Part shown: positions 10,555 through 19,001 of the stretch, one piece after another
Position numbering within the stretch: the stretch's first letter is position 1
Layout: each line of letters begins with the position of its first letter
Assembly: GCF_901764975.1 (NCBI RefSeq)
Contig: NZ_CABFKH010000001.1
Span: forward strand, 62,001 to 126,000
Direction of reading: 5' to 3'
Source of the DNA: Actinobacillus indolicus
GTDB lineage: Bacteria; Pseudomonadota; Gammaproteobacteria; Enterobacterales; Pasteurellaceae
DNA length: 64,000 nt
Program-made: the position numbers and the translations under genes
Notes under the pieces: generated by a model
What the model saw: only the letters and a program-made list of their open reading frames with translations
The model's database searches: none
Told to the model about the DNA's origin: nothing

Positions 10555-11502
10555 TTATTTATCTGATTTTTTCTCTTTCATGGCACTAAAAATCATGGCT
10601 AAGATTGGGCCAGAAATATTGTGCCAGAAGCTAAATACCGCACTTGGTACTGCAATTAATGGGTTTGCTTTAAAGTGAAGCGCCGCTAATGCTGCACCTA
10701 AACCTGAGTTTTGCATACCTACTTCAATAGCAATCGCTTTATTATCAGCTAATGGTAGCTTAAATGCTTTCGCAACTAAGTAACCTAATGCATAGCCTAA
10801 ACCATTATGTAGTACAACAATAAAGAAAACGAGTAATCCAGATTCGATGATTCGATCTTTGCTTACTGCAACAACAGCCGTCACAATTAACACGATCGCA
10901 ACCACAGAAATAAGTGGCATTGTTTGACTAAATTGCTCAATACGTTGTTTGAAGATAGAGCGGATGATCAAGCCAATAAAAATTGGTAATAAAACCATTT
11001 GAAGCACAGAAATAAACATAGCACTTGCATTAACATCTAGCCATTGGCTTGCAAATAGATAGAAAACGGCAGGTGTAAGAATTGGTGCAAGTAATGTCGA
11101 AATGGTTGTACAAGCAACAGATAATGCCGTATTACCACGAGCAAGATATGTCATTACATTGGATGATGTACCTCCAGGGCAAGCTCCCACCAAGATTACA
11201 CCAATCGCTAAATCTGGCGGAAGTTGGAAGAGTTTAACGAGTAAAAATGCGATACTTGGCATCACCACAAATTGAGCAATTACGCCGATAATCACACCTT
11301 TCGGGTTTTTGCTGACCTCAGCAAAATCTTTGAAAGAGAGTGTTAACCCCATGCCCAACATGACAATACCGAGTAAGTAAGGAATCCAAGGTACAAACTG
11401 TTTGAATGTTTCAGGAAATTGTGCTGCGATAAAAGCAAAAACAATCACCCAAATGGCGAATGTTTTGCTGACAAAGTTAGTAAATTTTAGAAGTTGATTC
11501 AT
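10555..11502 (-). CDS. BASS-family sodium-dependent transporter (PanS/YocS-like)
   Basis: This is a 315-residue inner-membrane protein with about nine or ten hydrophobic segments. It carries the bile acid:sodium symporter family signature GACPGGTSSNVMTYLARGNTALSV (about residues 103-126) and a second conserved stretch EVGMQNSGLGAALAALHF (about 260-277); both line the sodium and substrate site in solved relatives. Bacterial relatives carry ketopantoate, bile acids or other organic anions, so the substrate cannot be named from the sequence. It is a single-gene unit converging on plsB, with about 115 AT-rich bases upstream. Confidence 0.9.
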   Translation of the reverse strand: MNQLLKFTNFVSKTFAIWVIVFAFIAAQFPETFKQFVPWIPYLLGIVMLGMGLTLSFKDFAEVSKNPKGVIIGVIAQFVVMPSIAFLLVKLFQLPPDLAIGVILVGACPGGTSSNVMTYLARGNTALSVACTTISTLLAPILTPAVFYLFASQWLDVNASAMFISVLQMVLLPIFIGLIIRSIFKQRIEQFSQTMPLISVVAIVLIVTAVVAVSKDRIIESGLLVFFIVVLHNGLGYALGYLVAKAFKLPLADNKAIAIEVGMQNSGLGAALAALHFKANPLIAVPSAVFSFWHNISGPILAMIFSAMKEKKSDK

Positions 11503-11550
11503 AAAATAGCCTTAAGTGTTAAAAAAATGTAATGTTATCTAAATAAATTA

Positions 11551-11578
11551 AACTTTCAACAACATTTGAAAGAAAAAT
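11551..11578 (-). terminator. Possible terminator behind the ilvM-linked lipoprotein gene
   Basis: Read on the - strand, ctttcaa and ttgaaag (11551-11570) form a 7-bp stem, but the T-rich tail tttaattt lies at its low-coordinate side (about 11543-11550). The stem is weak and AT-rich. Confidence 0.35.
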
Positions 11579-11618
11579 ATTCATTAAGTTTTAATAATGA
11601 TCAACTTATGAAGGCTAC

Positions 11619-12209
11619 TTAATCCGATATTTCACGTATCAACGCAAATGGTAAGAAGATAATGTAAAGAGGGATGGCAACAATACCTGCGATACCCAAA
11701 CCAAGAGCCATTTCTGTCGCTTCACTATCTAAAACTGTTTCAGTTGAATATTCTATAAATTCTGTTTGTAGTGACGGTTCTAATTTGGCTTTATTGAGGA
11801 CGGCATCATGGTTTTCAATTTTGACTAATTTTCCATAAATGTCATAAAACTGATTTGACGATTTATTATCATGTACATAAGTGAGTTTTACTCTAGACTC
11901 AATATTAGGCGTGTTCACTTGATTTCTAATATAAATAATCGCTGCTTTAGTGACAGATTTCATTTTTTCAGATTTAAGCAAACGAATAAATTCTGTGGTT
12001 TTTCGCTCTTTATAATCAGCATTATCCTTGTTACTGCTTTCAAATTGATAACTATGCAAATCTCCGACAACATATAATTTATTATCGGCAATAAAAAATG
12101 CTCGGATGGTTTCTGTTTTGGTATTTTCATCTTGATATTCTGTTTTAGTACAAGCGGTCATAAAACATAAAATCAAGCAGTAACAGAAAAAGCGTTTTAA
12201 GATTTGCAT
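11619..12209 (-). CDS. Uncharacterised lipoprotein with a C-terminal hydrophobic segment
   Basis: I do not recognise this 196-residue protein. It starts with a lipoprotein signal peptide and lipobox MTAC (Cys at about residue 20). The middle is polar and charged, and a hydrophobic segment near the C-terminus (MALGLGIAGIVAIPLYIIFLPFAL) could span or dip into a membrane, which is unusual for a lipoprotein. It begins 19 bases after the ilvM stop, with RBS ggagaa, so it probably sits in the ilvGM transcript. It has no visible link to branched-chain synthesis. The gene is more AT-rich than ilvGM. The Met-Thr-Ala-Cys codons contain an uptake signal. Confidence 0.7.
   Translation of the reverse strand: MQILKRFFCYCLILCFMTACTKTEYQDENTKTETIRAFFIADNKLYVVGDLHSYQFESSNKDNADYKERKTTEFIRLLKSEKMKSVTKAAIIYIRNQVNTPNIESRVKLTYVHDNKSSNQFYDIYGKLVKIENHDAVLNKAKLEPSLQTEFIEYSTETVLDSEATEMALGLGIAGIVAIPLYIIFLPFALIREISD
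12150..12158 (-). repeat. DNA uptake signal coinciding with a lipobox
   Basis: The - strand accgcttgt encodes Thr-Ala-Cys of the lipobox in frame, the same arrangement as in ynbE. Confidence 0.85.
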
Positions 12210-12228
12210 AGTTTTCTCCTCAGAATAG

Positions 12229-12447
12229 CTATGAAATAGTCAACACATCTGGTAATTTCACTAACTGATTAAACAGTAATTCTACCGCTCTTTCACTCTG
12301 AACGGTAACATTTAACGTGATTTCCGAACCATCATTTTCTGCATGGAGCGACAGCACTTCAAACCCACGGTGGCGGATCACTCTGAGTAAACGCTCAAGG
12401 GTTTCAGGGCGTTTATTTGCTTTGATAACGAATTGATATTGTTGCAT
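12229..12447 (-). CDS. ilvM: Acetolactate synthase II small subunit IlvM
   Basis: This 72-residue protein is a single ACT domain (QYQFVIKANKRPETLERLLRVIRHRGFEVLSLHAE...ITLNVTV). This is the regulatory subunit fold of acetohydroxyacid synthase; the short form corresponds to IlvM, which stabilises and activates IlvG. It starts 9 bases after the ilvG stop with an AGGAG ribosome site, so the two subunits should be made together. Confidence 0.95.
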   Translation of the reverse strand: MQQYQFVIKANKRPETLERLLRVIRHRGFEVLSLHAENDGSEITLNVTVQSERAVELLFNQLVKLPDVLTIS

Positions 12448-12456
12448 TTTTTCTCC

Positions 12457-14115
12457 TTAAACCCCGATATCTTCATCTAACATATCATTATTACATGCAT
12501 TTGGCGGAACAAGTGGCCACACATTTTCTTCATTTGGAATACAAACGTGCAATAAATACGCTCCTTTGCTGTTGAGCAAGCGGTCTAATGCGGCTGAAAC
12601 TTCCCCTGCTTTTTCAATGCGTTCTGCTGGAATATCAAAGGCGTTAGCAAGCATTACGAAGTCTGGGTTGTCATCTAAAATAGTTTGACTGTGGCGACCG
12701 TGGAAAAAGAGCGATTGCCATTGACGCACCATTCCTAAACGTTGGTTGTCGAGTAACAGAATTTTGACAGGTAAATTACCACGTTTGATTGAGCCAAGTT
12801 CTTGAACATTCATCATAAAAGAGCCGTCTCCCGTAATCACAATGGTTGGATCCGCTGGGCGAGCTTTGACTGCCCCCACTGCAGCAGGCAAACCAAATCC
12901 CATTGTGCCAAAGCCAGCAGAGGTGATGTAGTTTTCAGGGGCATAGTGTTGCATATGCTGTGCTGACCACATTTGGTGTTGCCCTACATCGGTGGTGATA
13001 ATGGCGTTGTGTGGTTTACGTTGCGAAAGGGTGTGTAACAATGCCCAAGGGTCGATTTCGCCCTCGCCTGTATTTTCTTGATAAGTGAAGTCAAAATCCG
13101 CTTTCATTTTACGCACATCAGCTCGCCAGTTTTCGATCTCTAGCGGTTGAGTAAGTGCGGTCACAGCCTCAATTAAATCCCCTTGCAATGCTACATCTGC
13201 TTTGCGTAGCTTGTTGATTTCAGCCACATCAATATCAATATGAATAACTTTAGCGTGCGGTGCAAAGGTATCAAGTTTGCCTGTCACGCGGTCGTCAAAT
13301 CTTGCTCCACAAGCGATAAGTAAATCACACTCTTGTACCGCATAGTTCGCTGCTTTTGTGCCGTGCATACCGATCATTCCCATATAGAGTGGGTGTTGTG
13401 GCGGAATTGTGCCTAAGCCTTTTAAGGTAGAAACAGAGGGAACATTTGCAATTTCTAGGAAAGATCTGACCGCTTGCACGCCACTTGCCATACCCACGCC
13501 ACCGCCGACATAAAGCACTGGGCGTTTTGCTTGTGCTAACAAGGCTTTGGCTTGTTCAAGTGCGGTTGGATTTTGTGCCTTAGCCGCCACTTTTTCATAG
13601 ACGATAGGAGAAAGTGATGTCGGTGCGAATTGCACATCTTTAGGAATATCAACAAGCACAGGGCCAGGGCGACCACTTTGTGCAATTTGGAACGCTTTGG
13701 CGATAATTTCAGGTAGTTCATCAATGTTTTGCACGATGAAACTGTGTTTGGTACACGCAAGGGACAAGCCTAAGACATCTGCTTCTTGGAAAGCGTCTGT
13801 GCCGATAAAGGCTGAAGCCACTTGCCCCGTGATTGCTACGATAGGAATAGAGTCCATTAACGCATCGCCTAAGCCCGTGACTAGGTTAGTTGCACCAGGG
13901 CCTGAAGTTGCAATACAAACGCCAGTTTTGCCTGTTGCTCGAGCATAACCGATGGCTGCCATTGCAGCACCTTGCTCGTTGCGACAAAGTAGATGATCTA
14001 AACCTGAATCGTAAATTGCATCATAGACAGGCATAATTGCCCCGCCTGGATAGCCAAAAAGAGAAGTGACGCCGTGAGCTTTCAAACACTCAACGACCAA
14101 ATTTGCACCGTTCAT
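12457..14115 (-). CDS. ilvG: Acetolactate synthase II large subunit IlvG
   Basis: IlvG condenses two pyruvates, or pyruvate and 2-oxobutyrate, in the first common step of valine, leucine and isoleucine synthesis. From the start chosen here it has 552 residues. The frame is open to 14169, but the ATG at 14115 ([16 protein letters not shown]) is preceded by AAAGGA and matches the family N-terminus. Seen are the ThDP-activating Glu in [11 protein letters not shown], the central FAD-type domain, and the ThDP motif [15 protein letters not shown]...LDNQRLGMV. No leader peptide rich in branched-chain codons is evident upstream. ilvE, ilvD and ilvA do not follow, unlike in E. coli. Confidence 0.96.
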   Translation of the reverse strand: MNGANLVVECLKAHGVTSLFGYPGGAIMPVYDAIYDSGLDHLLCRNEQGAAMAAIGYARATGKTGVCIATSGPGATNLVTGLGDALMDSIPIVAITGQVASAFIGTDAFQEADVLGLSLACTKHSFIVQNIDELPEIIAKAFQIAQSGRPGPVLVDIPKDVQFAPTSLSPIVYEKVAAKAQNPTALEQAKALLAQAKRPVLYVGGGVGMASGVQAVRSFLEIANVPSVSTLKGLGTIPPQHPLYMGMIGMHGTKAANYAVQECDLLIACGARFDDRVTGKLDTFAPHAKVIHIDIDVAEINKLRKADVALQGDLIEAVTALTQPLEIENWRADVRKMKADFDFTYQENTGEGEIDPWALLHTLSQRKPHNAIITTDVGQHQMWSAQHMQHYAPENYITSAGFGTMGFGLPAAVGAVKARPADPTIVITGDGSFMMNVQELGSIKRGNLPVKILLLDNQRLGMVRQWQSLFFHGRHSQTILDDNPDFVMLANAFDIPAERIEKAGEVSAALDRLLNSKGAYLLHVCIPNEENVWPLVPPNACNNDMLDEDIGV

Positions 14116-14274
14116 GGATATTGTGTCCTTTATTGTTTTTCTCAAAATATAAGCTGTTATTGATAACATAGTTTTGATAAATTTTGAACCTTCACTATAA
14201 AATTTCTGAAAAAAAGTTGAAAATTTATAGAATTAGTCCAATCTATACTTGCACATATTTATAGGGGAACTGCT

Positions 14275-14742
14275 ATGCCATTATTACTCGTCTTTGCTGG
14301 ATTATTTTTATATATCTATATTGAGATTTCACTACTTGTGAGTGTCGGTTCGACTATCGGCGTATTACCGTTAATTTTATTAATGATCGCCATTTCTGCG
14401 GTGGGATTATGGTTAGTCAAATTACGAGGAATTATGGCGGTCATGCAAATTCGCAGTGAAATTGCACAGGGTAAAATCCCTGCACAAGCGGTCACTTCTT
14501 CTATCTTTTTTGCAATCGCAGGCGTATTGCTGATTATCCCTGGCTTTTTGAGTGATATTTTAGCGTTATTGCTTCTATTGCCAGTCACTCGTCAGTTACT
14601 CCAAGCAATGTTTATGAAACTGTTTGCAAAACGAGTTAAGTTTATGTCTTTTGGCTCAACGCATCAGGGGTCATCACAACATAACACTACATTTGATGCG
14701 GAGTTTGAACGTAAGCAAGATGAAGATAAGTGGTTGAAATAA
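14275..14742 (+). CDS. fxsA: FxsA-family inner-membrane protein
   Basis: This 155-residue membrane protein has about four hydrophobic segments. The family core is visible: an N-terminal YIEISLLVSVGSTIGVLPLILLMI stretch, the RSEIAQGKIPAQAV loop, and AGVLLIIPGFLSDILALLLLLP. E. coli FxsA reduces exclusion of phage T7 by the F plasmid when overproduced; its cellular role is unknown. RBS aggggaac lies just before the ATG. Its stop overlaps the next start (TAATG), so it is coupled with the DMT transporter. The gene is divergent from ilvG. Confidence 0.93.
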   Translation: MPLLLVFAGLFLYIYIEISLLVSVGSTIGVLPLILLMIAISAVGLWLVKLRGIMAVMQIRSEIAQGKIPAQAVTSSIFFAIAGVLLIIPGFLSDILALLLLLPVTRQLLQAMFMKLFAKRVKFMSFGSTHQGSSQHNTTFDAEFERKQDEDKWLK

Positions 14743-15590
14743 TGAATACTTATCAACTTGCGTTATTAAAAGTCCACGGTACTGCAATTTTCTTCGGTTT
14801 ATCGGGCGTTGTTGGTGTACTGATTGAAAGTGGCTCTGATGTACTCGTTTTAGGCAGAGCCATGATTGCCTTTGCTTGTATCTCATTGTTTTTCTTATGG
14901 AAAAGGCAACCGTTAACGAAGCTCTCTACAAAAGAAAAACTCTCTCAGCTAATTTCAGGCAGTTTACTTGCATTGCATTGGGTCAGTTTTTATTTAGGCG
15001 TAAAAATCGGTGGTGTTGCAGTCGGCACGCTCGGTTTTGCTAGTTTCCCTGCGTTTGTTGCCTTGTGTGAAATGATTGTGTTCAAAGAGAAATTGCATTT
15101 CCGTGAATATATTTTGCTACTGGCAATTTCTGTCGGTTTGATTTTAGTTACCCCTGAATTTGAATTCGGCAACCAAGCAACGCAAGGGCTATTGTGGGGG
15201 ATTTTCTCGGCAATCAGCTATGCGGTACTTGCGGTATTAAACCGCCGAAATGCGAGTAAATTATCGGGTATAGAGTCTAGTTGGTGGCAATATGTGGCGG
15301 TGATTATCGTCTTGTTGCCATTTTCTGCAACAGCTTTACCGAGTGTGAGTGCAATGGATTGGCTTTGGATTGGTTTTATCGGGCTTTTCTGCACAACCTT
15401 TGCTTATACCTTGTATGTGTCCAGTTTAAGTGTGATTAACGCTCGAACCGCCGCTATGATTATTTCCCTTGAGCCTGTGTATGCCATTATCGCAGCATGG
15501 ATTTGGTTCGGTGATGTGCCGACGTTATCTATGATTATTGGCGGTATCTTAATTATCGGCTCTGTCGCTTGGGCGAATTTGAAAAAATAA
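14742..15590 (+). CDS. DMT/EamA-family transporter
   Basis: This is a 282-residue inner-membrane protein with about ten hydrophobic segments and two EamA halves (about residues 5-130 and 145-280), the drug/metabolite transporter architecture. The second half ends SLEPVYAIIAAWIWFGDVPTLSMIIGGILIIGS, a typical EamA end. The start is taken at the ATG overlapping the fxsA stop (TAATG), four codons inside the longest frame. The substrate cannot be predicted: relatives export amino acids, nucleobases or other metabolites. It is one of three unrelated-looking DMT genes in this window. Confidence 0.9.
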   Translation: MNTYQLALLKVHGTAIFFGLSGVVGVLIESGSDVLVLGRAMIAFACISLFFLWKRQPLTKLSTKEKLSQLISGSLLALHWVSFYLGVKIGGVAVGTLGFASFPAFVALCEMIVFKEKLHFREYILLLAISVGLILVTPEFEFGNQATQGLLWGIFSAISYAVLAVLNRRNASKLSGIESSWWQYVAVIIVLLPFSATALPSVSAMDWLWIGFIGLFCTTFAYTLYVSSLSVINARTAAMIISLEPVYAIIAAWIWFGDVPTLSMIIGGILIIGSVAWANLKK

Positions 15591-15594
15591 CTAA

Positions 15595-15644
15595 GCGGTG
15601 AGATTTCTGCGGAAATTTGCAAAATTTTCGCCCAAACTCACCGC
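15595..15644. terminator. Long hairpin between convergent DMT transporter and thiB
   Basis: gcggtgag (15595-15602) pairs with ctcaccgc (15637-15644), and the inner arms (aaattt / aaattt) can extend it. There is no clean T-run on the + side, so termination strength is uncertain. Confidence 0.5.
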
Positions 15645-15658
15645 CTGTCGTTGGTATT

Positions 15659-16639
15659 TTAACGACTTACCGCTTTTTGCCACGTGTTTAACCACGCTCT
15701 AACTTTTTCTGTCTCAGGTTGGTTAAATGCTATTGTTTTATAACTTGGCAATGTTTTAAACAAGGGATCAACATCAGTATTTACCACCGGTTTCATCACA
15801 TTGTGATAAGAAATGATTTTCTGTGCCTCTGGCTGTTGCAAAAAGCGTAAAAATTGGCGGGCAAGCTCAGGTTGTTTACTGGTTTTAGTCATTGCAGCGA
15901 CTTCCACCTGCACTAAATGCCCTTCGGCAAAATCCGCTGCGACATATTTATCCGTTTGTTCATGCCATTGATGATACAACGGTGAAGTAGTGTAGCTTAA
16001 TACTAAATCCGATTCGCCCTTCAAAAAGGCGCCGTAGGTTTCCGACCAACCTTTCCCGACGGTAACCGTATGTTTGGCTAAAGTCTGCCAAGCGGATTCT
16101 GCCTGTTCGCCATAGACTTGATTGACCCAAAACAGCAAACCACGACCGACAGTGCTAGTGCGAGGGTCTTGATAAATCACTTTCAAATCTTGGCGCTCGA
16201 CTAACTCTTTTAAGCTTTTCGGCGGATTGCTGACTTTTTCTTTATTGTAAATGAAGGCATATTCACCAAAATCGTAAGGCAAAAAGGTATTGCTTTGCCA
16301 TGCAAGCGGTAAGTTATTGGCAGAATTTTGCACATGGTGTTCAGCAAATAAGCCTGACTTTTCTGCTTCTGGAATGACAAAATTATCAATACCGAGCATA
16401 ACATCGGCTTTGGTTTTATTGCCTTCTAAGCGAATGCGGTTAAACATTGTCACCCCATCTTCAAAAGGCATAAATTTCAGATCGCATTGACATTGTTTTT
16501 CAAATAGTGGCTCAAGTTCAGCTGCAGCTCCCCACTTTGAAGCAAAAGAATCATAGGTATAAACCGTGAGTGTTGGCTGTTGAGCAAAAGTGGTGGTTGC
16601 AACGGCTAACGCAGAAAGGGTGAAAAATTTGAATTTCAT
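15659..16639 (-). CDS. thiB: Thiamine-binding periplasmic protein ThiB (TbpA)
   Basis: ThiB captures thiamine and its phosphates in the periplasm for the ThiPQ ABC importer. The 326 residues begin with a signal peptide (MKFKFFTLSALAVATTTFA, then QQ). The mature part has the family features LTVYTYDSFASKWG, ADVMLGIDNFV, GRGLLFWVNQVYGE and LVLSYTTSPLYH. A TPP riboswitch lies upstream on the same strand. Neither thiP nor thiQ follows: the next gene downstream is convergent. The permease and ATPase must therefore be elsewhere, or the protein serves another importer. An 8-bp hairpin covers the ribosome site. Confidence 0.96.
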   Translation of the reverse strand: MKFKFFTLSALAVATTTFAQQPTLTVYTYDSFASKWGAAAELEPLFEKQCQCDLKFMPFEDGVTMFNRIRLEGNKTKADVMLGIDNFVIPEAEKSGLFAEHHVQNSANNLPLAWQSNTFLPYDFGEYAFIYNKEKVSNPPKSLKELVERQDLKVIYQDPRTSTVGRGLLFWVNQVYGEQAESAWQTLAKHTVTVGKGWSETYGAFLKGESDLVLSYTTSPLYHQWHEQTDKYVAADFAEGHLVQVEVAAMTKTSKQPELARQFLRFLQQPEAQKIISYHNVMKPVVNTDVDPLFKTLPSYKTIAFNQPETEKVRAWLNTWQKAVSR

Positions 16640-16646
16640 TGAATAT

Positions 16647-16672
16647 TCCTTCTAAAAGTAAAAATAGAAGGA
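16647..16672 (-). promoter_or_regulatory. Hairpin covering the thiB ribosome-binding site
   Basis: tccttcta and tagaagga form a perfect 8-bp stem (16665-16672 with 16647-16654) around an 10-base AT-rich loop. The downstream arm contains the AAGGA Shine-Dalgarno of thiB, eight bases before the ATG. It lies between the riboswitch aptamer and the start codon and could be its translational expression platform. Confidence 0.65.
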
Positions 16673-16701
16673 TCTAAAACAGGCGAAGATAAATTGTCTG
16701 T

Positions 16702-16782
16702 CTCAAATCCCTACGCTGATATTAGTCAGATCAGGTTCTATGGGTATTTCTCAGCCTTTGTTACAAAGCACCCCAATGAGAA
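16702..16782 (-). ncRNA. TPP riboswitch (THI box) of thiB
   Basis: Read on the - strand, the conserved aptamer blocks appear in order: ggggtgc, ggctgagaaatacccat, gaacctgatctgactaatatcagcgtaggga. The CUGAGA and ACCUGAU cores, which contact the pyrimidine and pyrophosphate parts of TPP, are intact, and the P1 arms flank them. It lies about 60 bases upstream of thiB, so thiamine uptake should be shut off when TPP is plentiful. Confidence 0.95.
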
Positions 16783-16887
16783 CAGGCGGGATTCTACTAT
16801 AATTTAAACAAAAAATCGCTTAAAATGCAGAAATCCGACCATATTACAAGCGGTCTGTTTTGCAAAATCCGTGGAAAAGGAACACAC

Positions 16888-17955
16888 TTGAACGAACTGA
16901 TTTTTACCCTTGAACCGCAAGATAATGCTCGTCTGCAATCATTATGCGGTGCGTTTGACGAACATCTTGCCTTAATTGAAAAGAGTTTTAACCTGATTAT
17001 TGCTCGCAATGCTTTCTCTTTTACCCTTCAACCCGCCGAAGAGAATCACTATTCCGCTACGTTGCTAAAAAATTCAGCAAAATTAATTCAACAGCTTTAC
17101 AACGAAACTGCACCGATTAAAGGCAAAGTAAAAGAACTGGATTTGGAAGATGTTCATTTGGCGATTCAAGAAAGCCGTATGTTGTTGCAAAATCAGTGGA
17201 CAAGTTCAGCTCATGAAATTGCCATTAAAACCAAACGTGGTGTGATTAAACCTCGTGGAGAGCATCAACAAGCCTATTTGCGCAATATTCTCAGCCATGA
17301 TATTAGCTTTGGTATCGGGCCTGCGGGTACGGGTAAAACCTTTTTAGCCGTGGCGGCTGCGGTGGAATCCCTTGAGCGCCAAGAGATTCGTCGCATTTTG
17401 CTCACTCGTCCCGCAGTGGAAGCAGGTGAGAAACTCGGCTTCTTACCAGGGGATTTAGGGCAAAAAATCGAGCCTTATCTTCGTCCGCTTTACGATGCGT
17501 TATTTGAAATGTTGGGCTTTGAGAAAGCTCAAAAATTGATGGAGCGAAATGTCATTGAAATCGCACCGCTTGCGTATATGCGTGGGCGGACACTCAATGA
17601 TGCGTTTATTATTTTGGACGAAAGCCAAAATACAACAACGGAGCAGATGAAGATGTTTTTAACCCGTATCGGCTTTAATTCTAAAGCGGTGATTACAGGA
17701 GATGTGACACAAATTGACTTGCCACGTAGCCAAAAATCTGGGCTAAAACATGCGATGGAAGTGTTAAAAGATGTACCAGAATTGAGTTTTAATTTCTTTG
17801 ACAGCAAAGATATCGTGCGCCATCCCGTCGTGGCAAAAATCGTCCAAGCTTACGATGTATGGGAAGCGGAAGACGAACAACGCAGAGAACAGCGTAAATT
17901 GAAAAAATTGGCGCTAGAGCAGCAAAAAATTTTAGAACAAGCGGAGCAACTATGA
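16888..17955 (+). CDS. ybeZ: PhoH-like ATPase (YbeZ type)
   Basis: This is a cytoplasmic P-loop NTPase of the PhoH family. E. coli YbeZ is linked to the RNase YbeY and ribosome or RNA quality control. Walker A GPAGTGKT, Walker B FIILDESQN and the sensor region VITGDVTQIDLPR are visible. The frame is open from 16825, but I take the TTG at 16888: it follows AAAAGGA and gives LNELIFTLEPQDNARLQSLCG, which aligns with the YbeZ N-terminus. That makes 355 residues. ybeY does not follow; instead a Gfo/Idh/MocA oxidoreductase overlaps by four bases (ATGA). A -10-like tataat lies at 16798-16803. Confidence 0.93.
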   Translation: MNELIFTLEPQDNARLQSLCGAFDEHLALIEKSFNLIIARNAFSFTLQPAEENHYSATLLKNSAKLIQQLYNETAPIKGKVKELDLEDVHLAIQESRMLLQNQWTSSAHEIAIKTKRGVIKPRGEHQQAYLRNILSHDISFGIGPAGTGKTFLAVAAAVESLERQEIRRILLTRPAVEAGEKLGFLPGDLGQKIEPYLRPLYDALFEMLGFEKAQKLMERNVIEIAPLAYMRGRTLNDAFIILDESQNTTTEQMKMFLTRIGFNSKAVITGDVTQIDLPRSQKSGLKHAMEVLKDVPELSFNFFDSKDIVRHPVVAKIVQAYDVWEAEDEQRREQRKLKKLALEQQKILEQAEQL

Positions 17956-18995
17956 GCCAAGTGTTGAATGTCGGCATTGCCGGTTTTGGCTATTCCAGCC
18001 ACGTTTTTCATGTGCCGTTTTTGAAAGAAGATCCGCGTTTTCATATTGCCAAAGTGTATGAACGTTCGACAGACAAGGCATTAGCCGTCTTGCCAAATGT
18101 GGAGATTGTACGCCAATTTGATGATTTATTGAGTGATGAGATCGATCTCATCATTATTACTACGTCGAACCAAACGCATTATGAGCTTGCAAAGCAAGCT
18201 ATTTTGGCGGGTAAACATGTATTGGTTGAAAAACCGTTAGTCGTAGACGTACAGCAAGCTGTGGAACTGAATGAATTGGCTAGACGGCAGAATGTGATCT
18301 TATCGGTGTATCAAAACCGCCGTTGGGATAGCGCTATTGCCACTGCAAAACAGATTTTGGCTCAAGGCTTACTTGGTGAACCCGTGGATTGTGAAATCCG
18401 TTTTGAACGCTATGCTAAAGGCAAAAATGTCAAGGCTTGGAAAGAAACAGGCGAAAAAGGCACGGGTTTAGTATATGACTTGGGCGTGCATTTGATCGAT
18501 GCTTCCCTTTACTTGTTTGGCATGCCGAGCGCAGTATTTGCCGATATTCGCTATCAACATGAAGGCGCGTTGAGTGATGACAATTTCACCCTACATCTTT
18601 ATTACGAGTCAGGCTTAAAAGTGGCGCTTTATGCGTCAAAATATGCTCGTGAAGCCGGTAAGCATTTTGTTTTGCACGGTAAACTGGGTTCTTATGTGAA
18701 AGAGAAGCCGGATATTCAAGAGGGCTTGCTTGCAAGCGGTGTGATTCCACATAAAAATTACAATCGGGAAGCAGAGCAAGATTGGGGCATTTTGCATACG
18801 GAGATCGACGGCGAAGTAGTTCGACAGCCGTTTCAGAATACGGAGACGAGTTATCAAGCTTTATACGATAATCTGTATTTGGCAATCACCGAACATCAAC
18901 CGCTAGCGGTCACTGCCGAACAAGCCACAACGGTGTTATCTATTATTGAAAGAGCCTTTGAAAGTGCTAAATTAGGTCAAAAATTAGCGCTTTAA
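17952..18995 (+). CDS. Gfo/Idh/MocA-family NAD(P)-dependent oxidoreductase (YdgJ-like)
   Basis: A 347-residue cytoplasmic protein with an N-terminal Rossmann fold (NVGIAGFGYSSHVFHVPFL; dinucleotide loop GFGYSS), the family motif GKHVLVEKPL with the catalytic-site Lys (about residue 94), and a C-terminal beta-sheet domain with GVHLIDASLYLFG. It closely resembles E. coli YdgJ. Family members oxidise or reduce sugars and cyclitols; the substrate is unknown. The start codon overlaps the phoH-like stop (ATGA), so the two genes are co-translated although no functional link is known. Confidence 0.92.
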   Translation: MSQVLNVGIAGFGYSSHVFHVPFLKEDPRFHIAKVYERSTDKALAVLPNVEIVRQFDDLLSDEIDLIIITTSNQTHYELAKQAILAGKHVLVEKPLVVDVQQAVELNELARRQNVILSVYQNRRWDSAIATAKQILAQGLLGEPVDCEIRFERYAKGKNVKAWKETGEKGTGLVYDLGVHLIDASLYLFGMPSAVFADIRYQHEGALSDDNFTLHLYYESGLKVALYASKYAREAGKHFVLHGKLGSYVKEKPDIQEGLLASGVIPHKNYNREAEQDWGILHTEIDGEVVRQPFQNTETSYQALYDNLYLAITEHQPLAVTAEQATTVLSIIERAFESAKLGQKLAL

Positions 18996-19001
18996 AAAAA
19001 C

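Noticed and set aside
14116-14169. N-terminal extension of ilvG ([18 protein letters not shown]) as part of the protein or as a leader peptide
   Set aside because: The AAAGGA site and family alignment favour the ATG at 14115. The extension has no stop of its own, so it is not a separate leader peptide.
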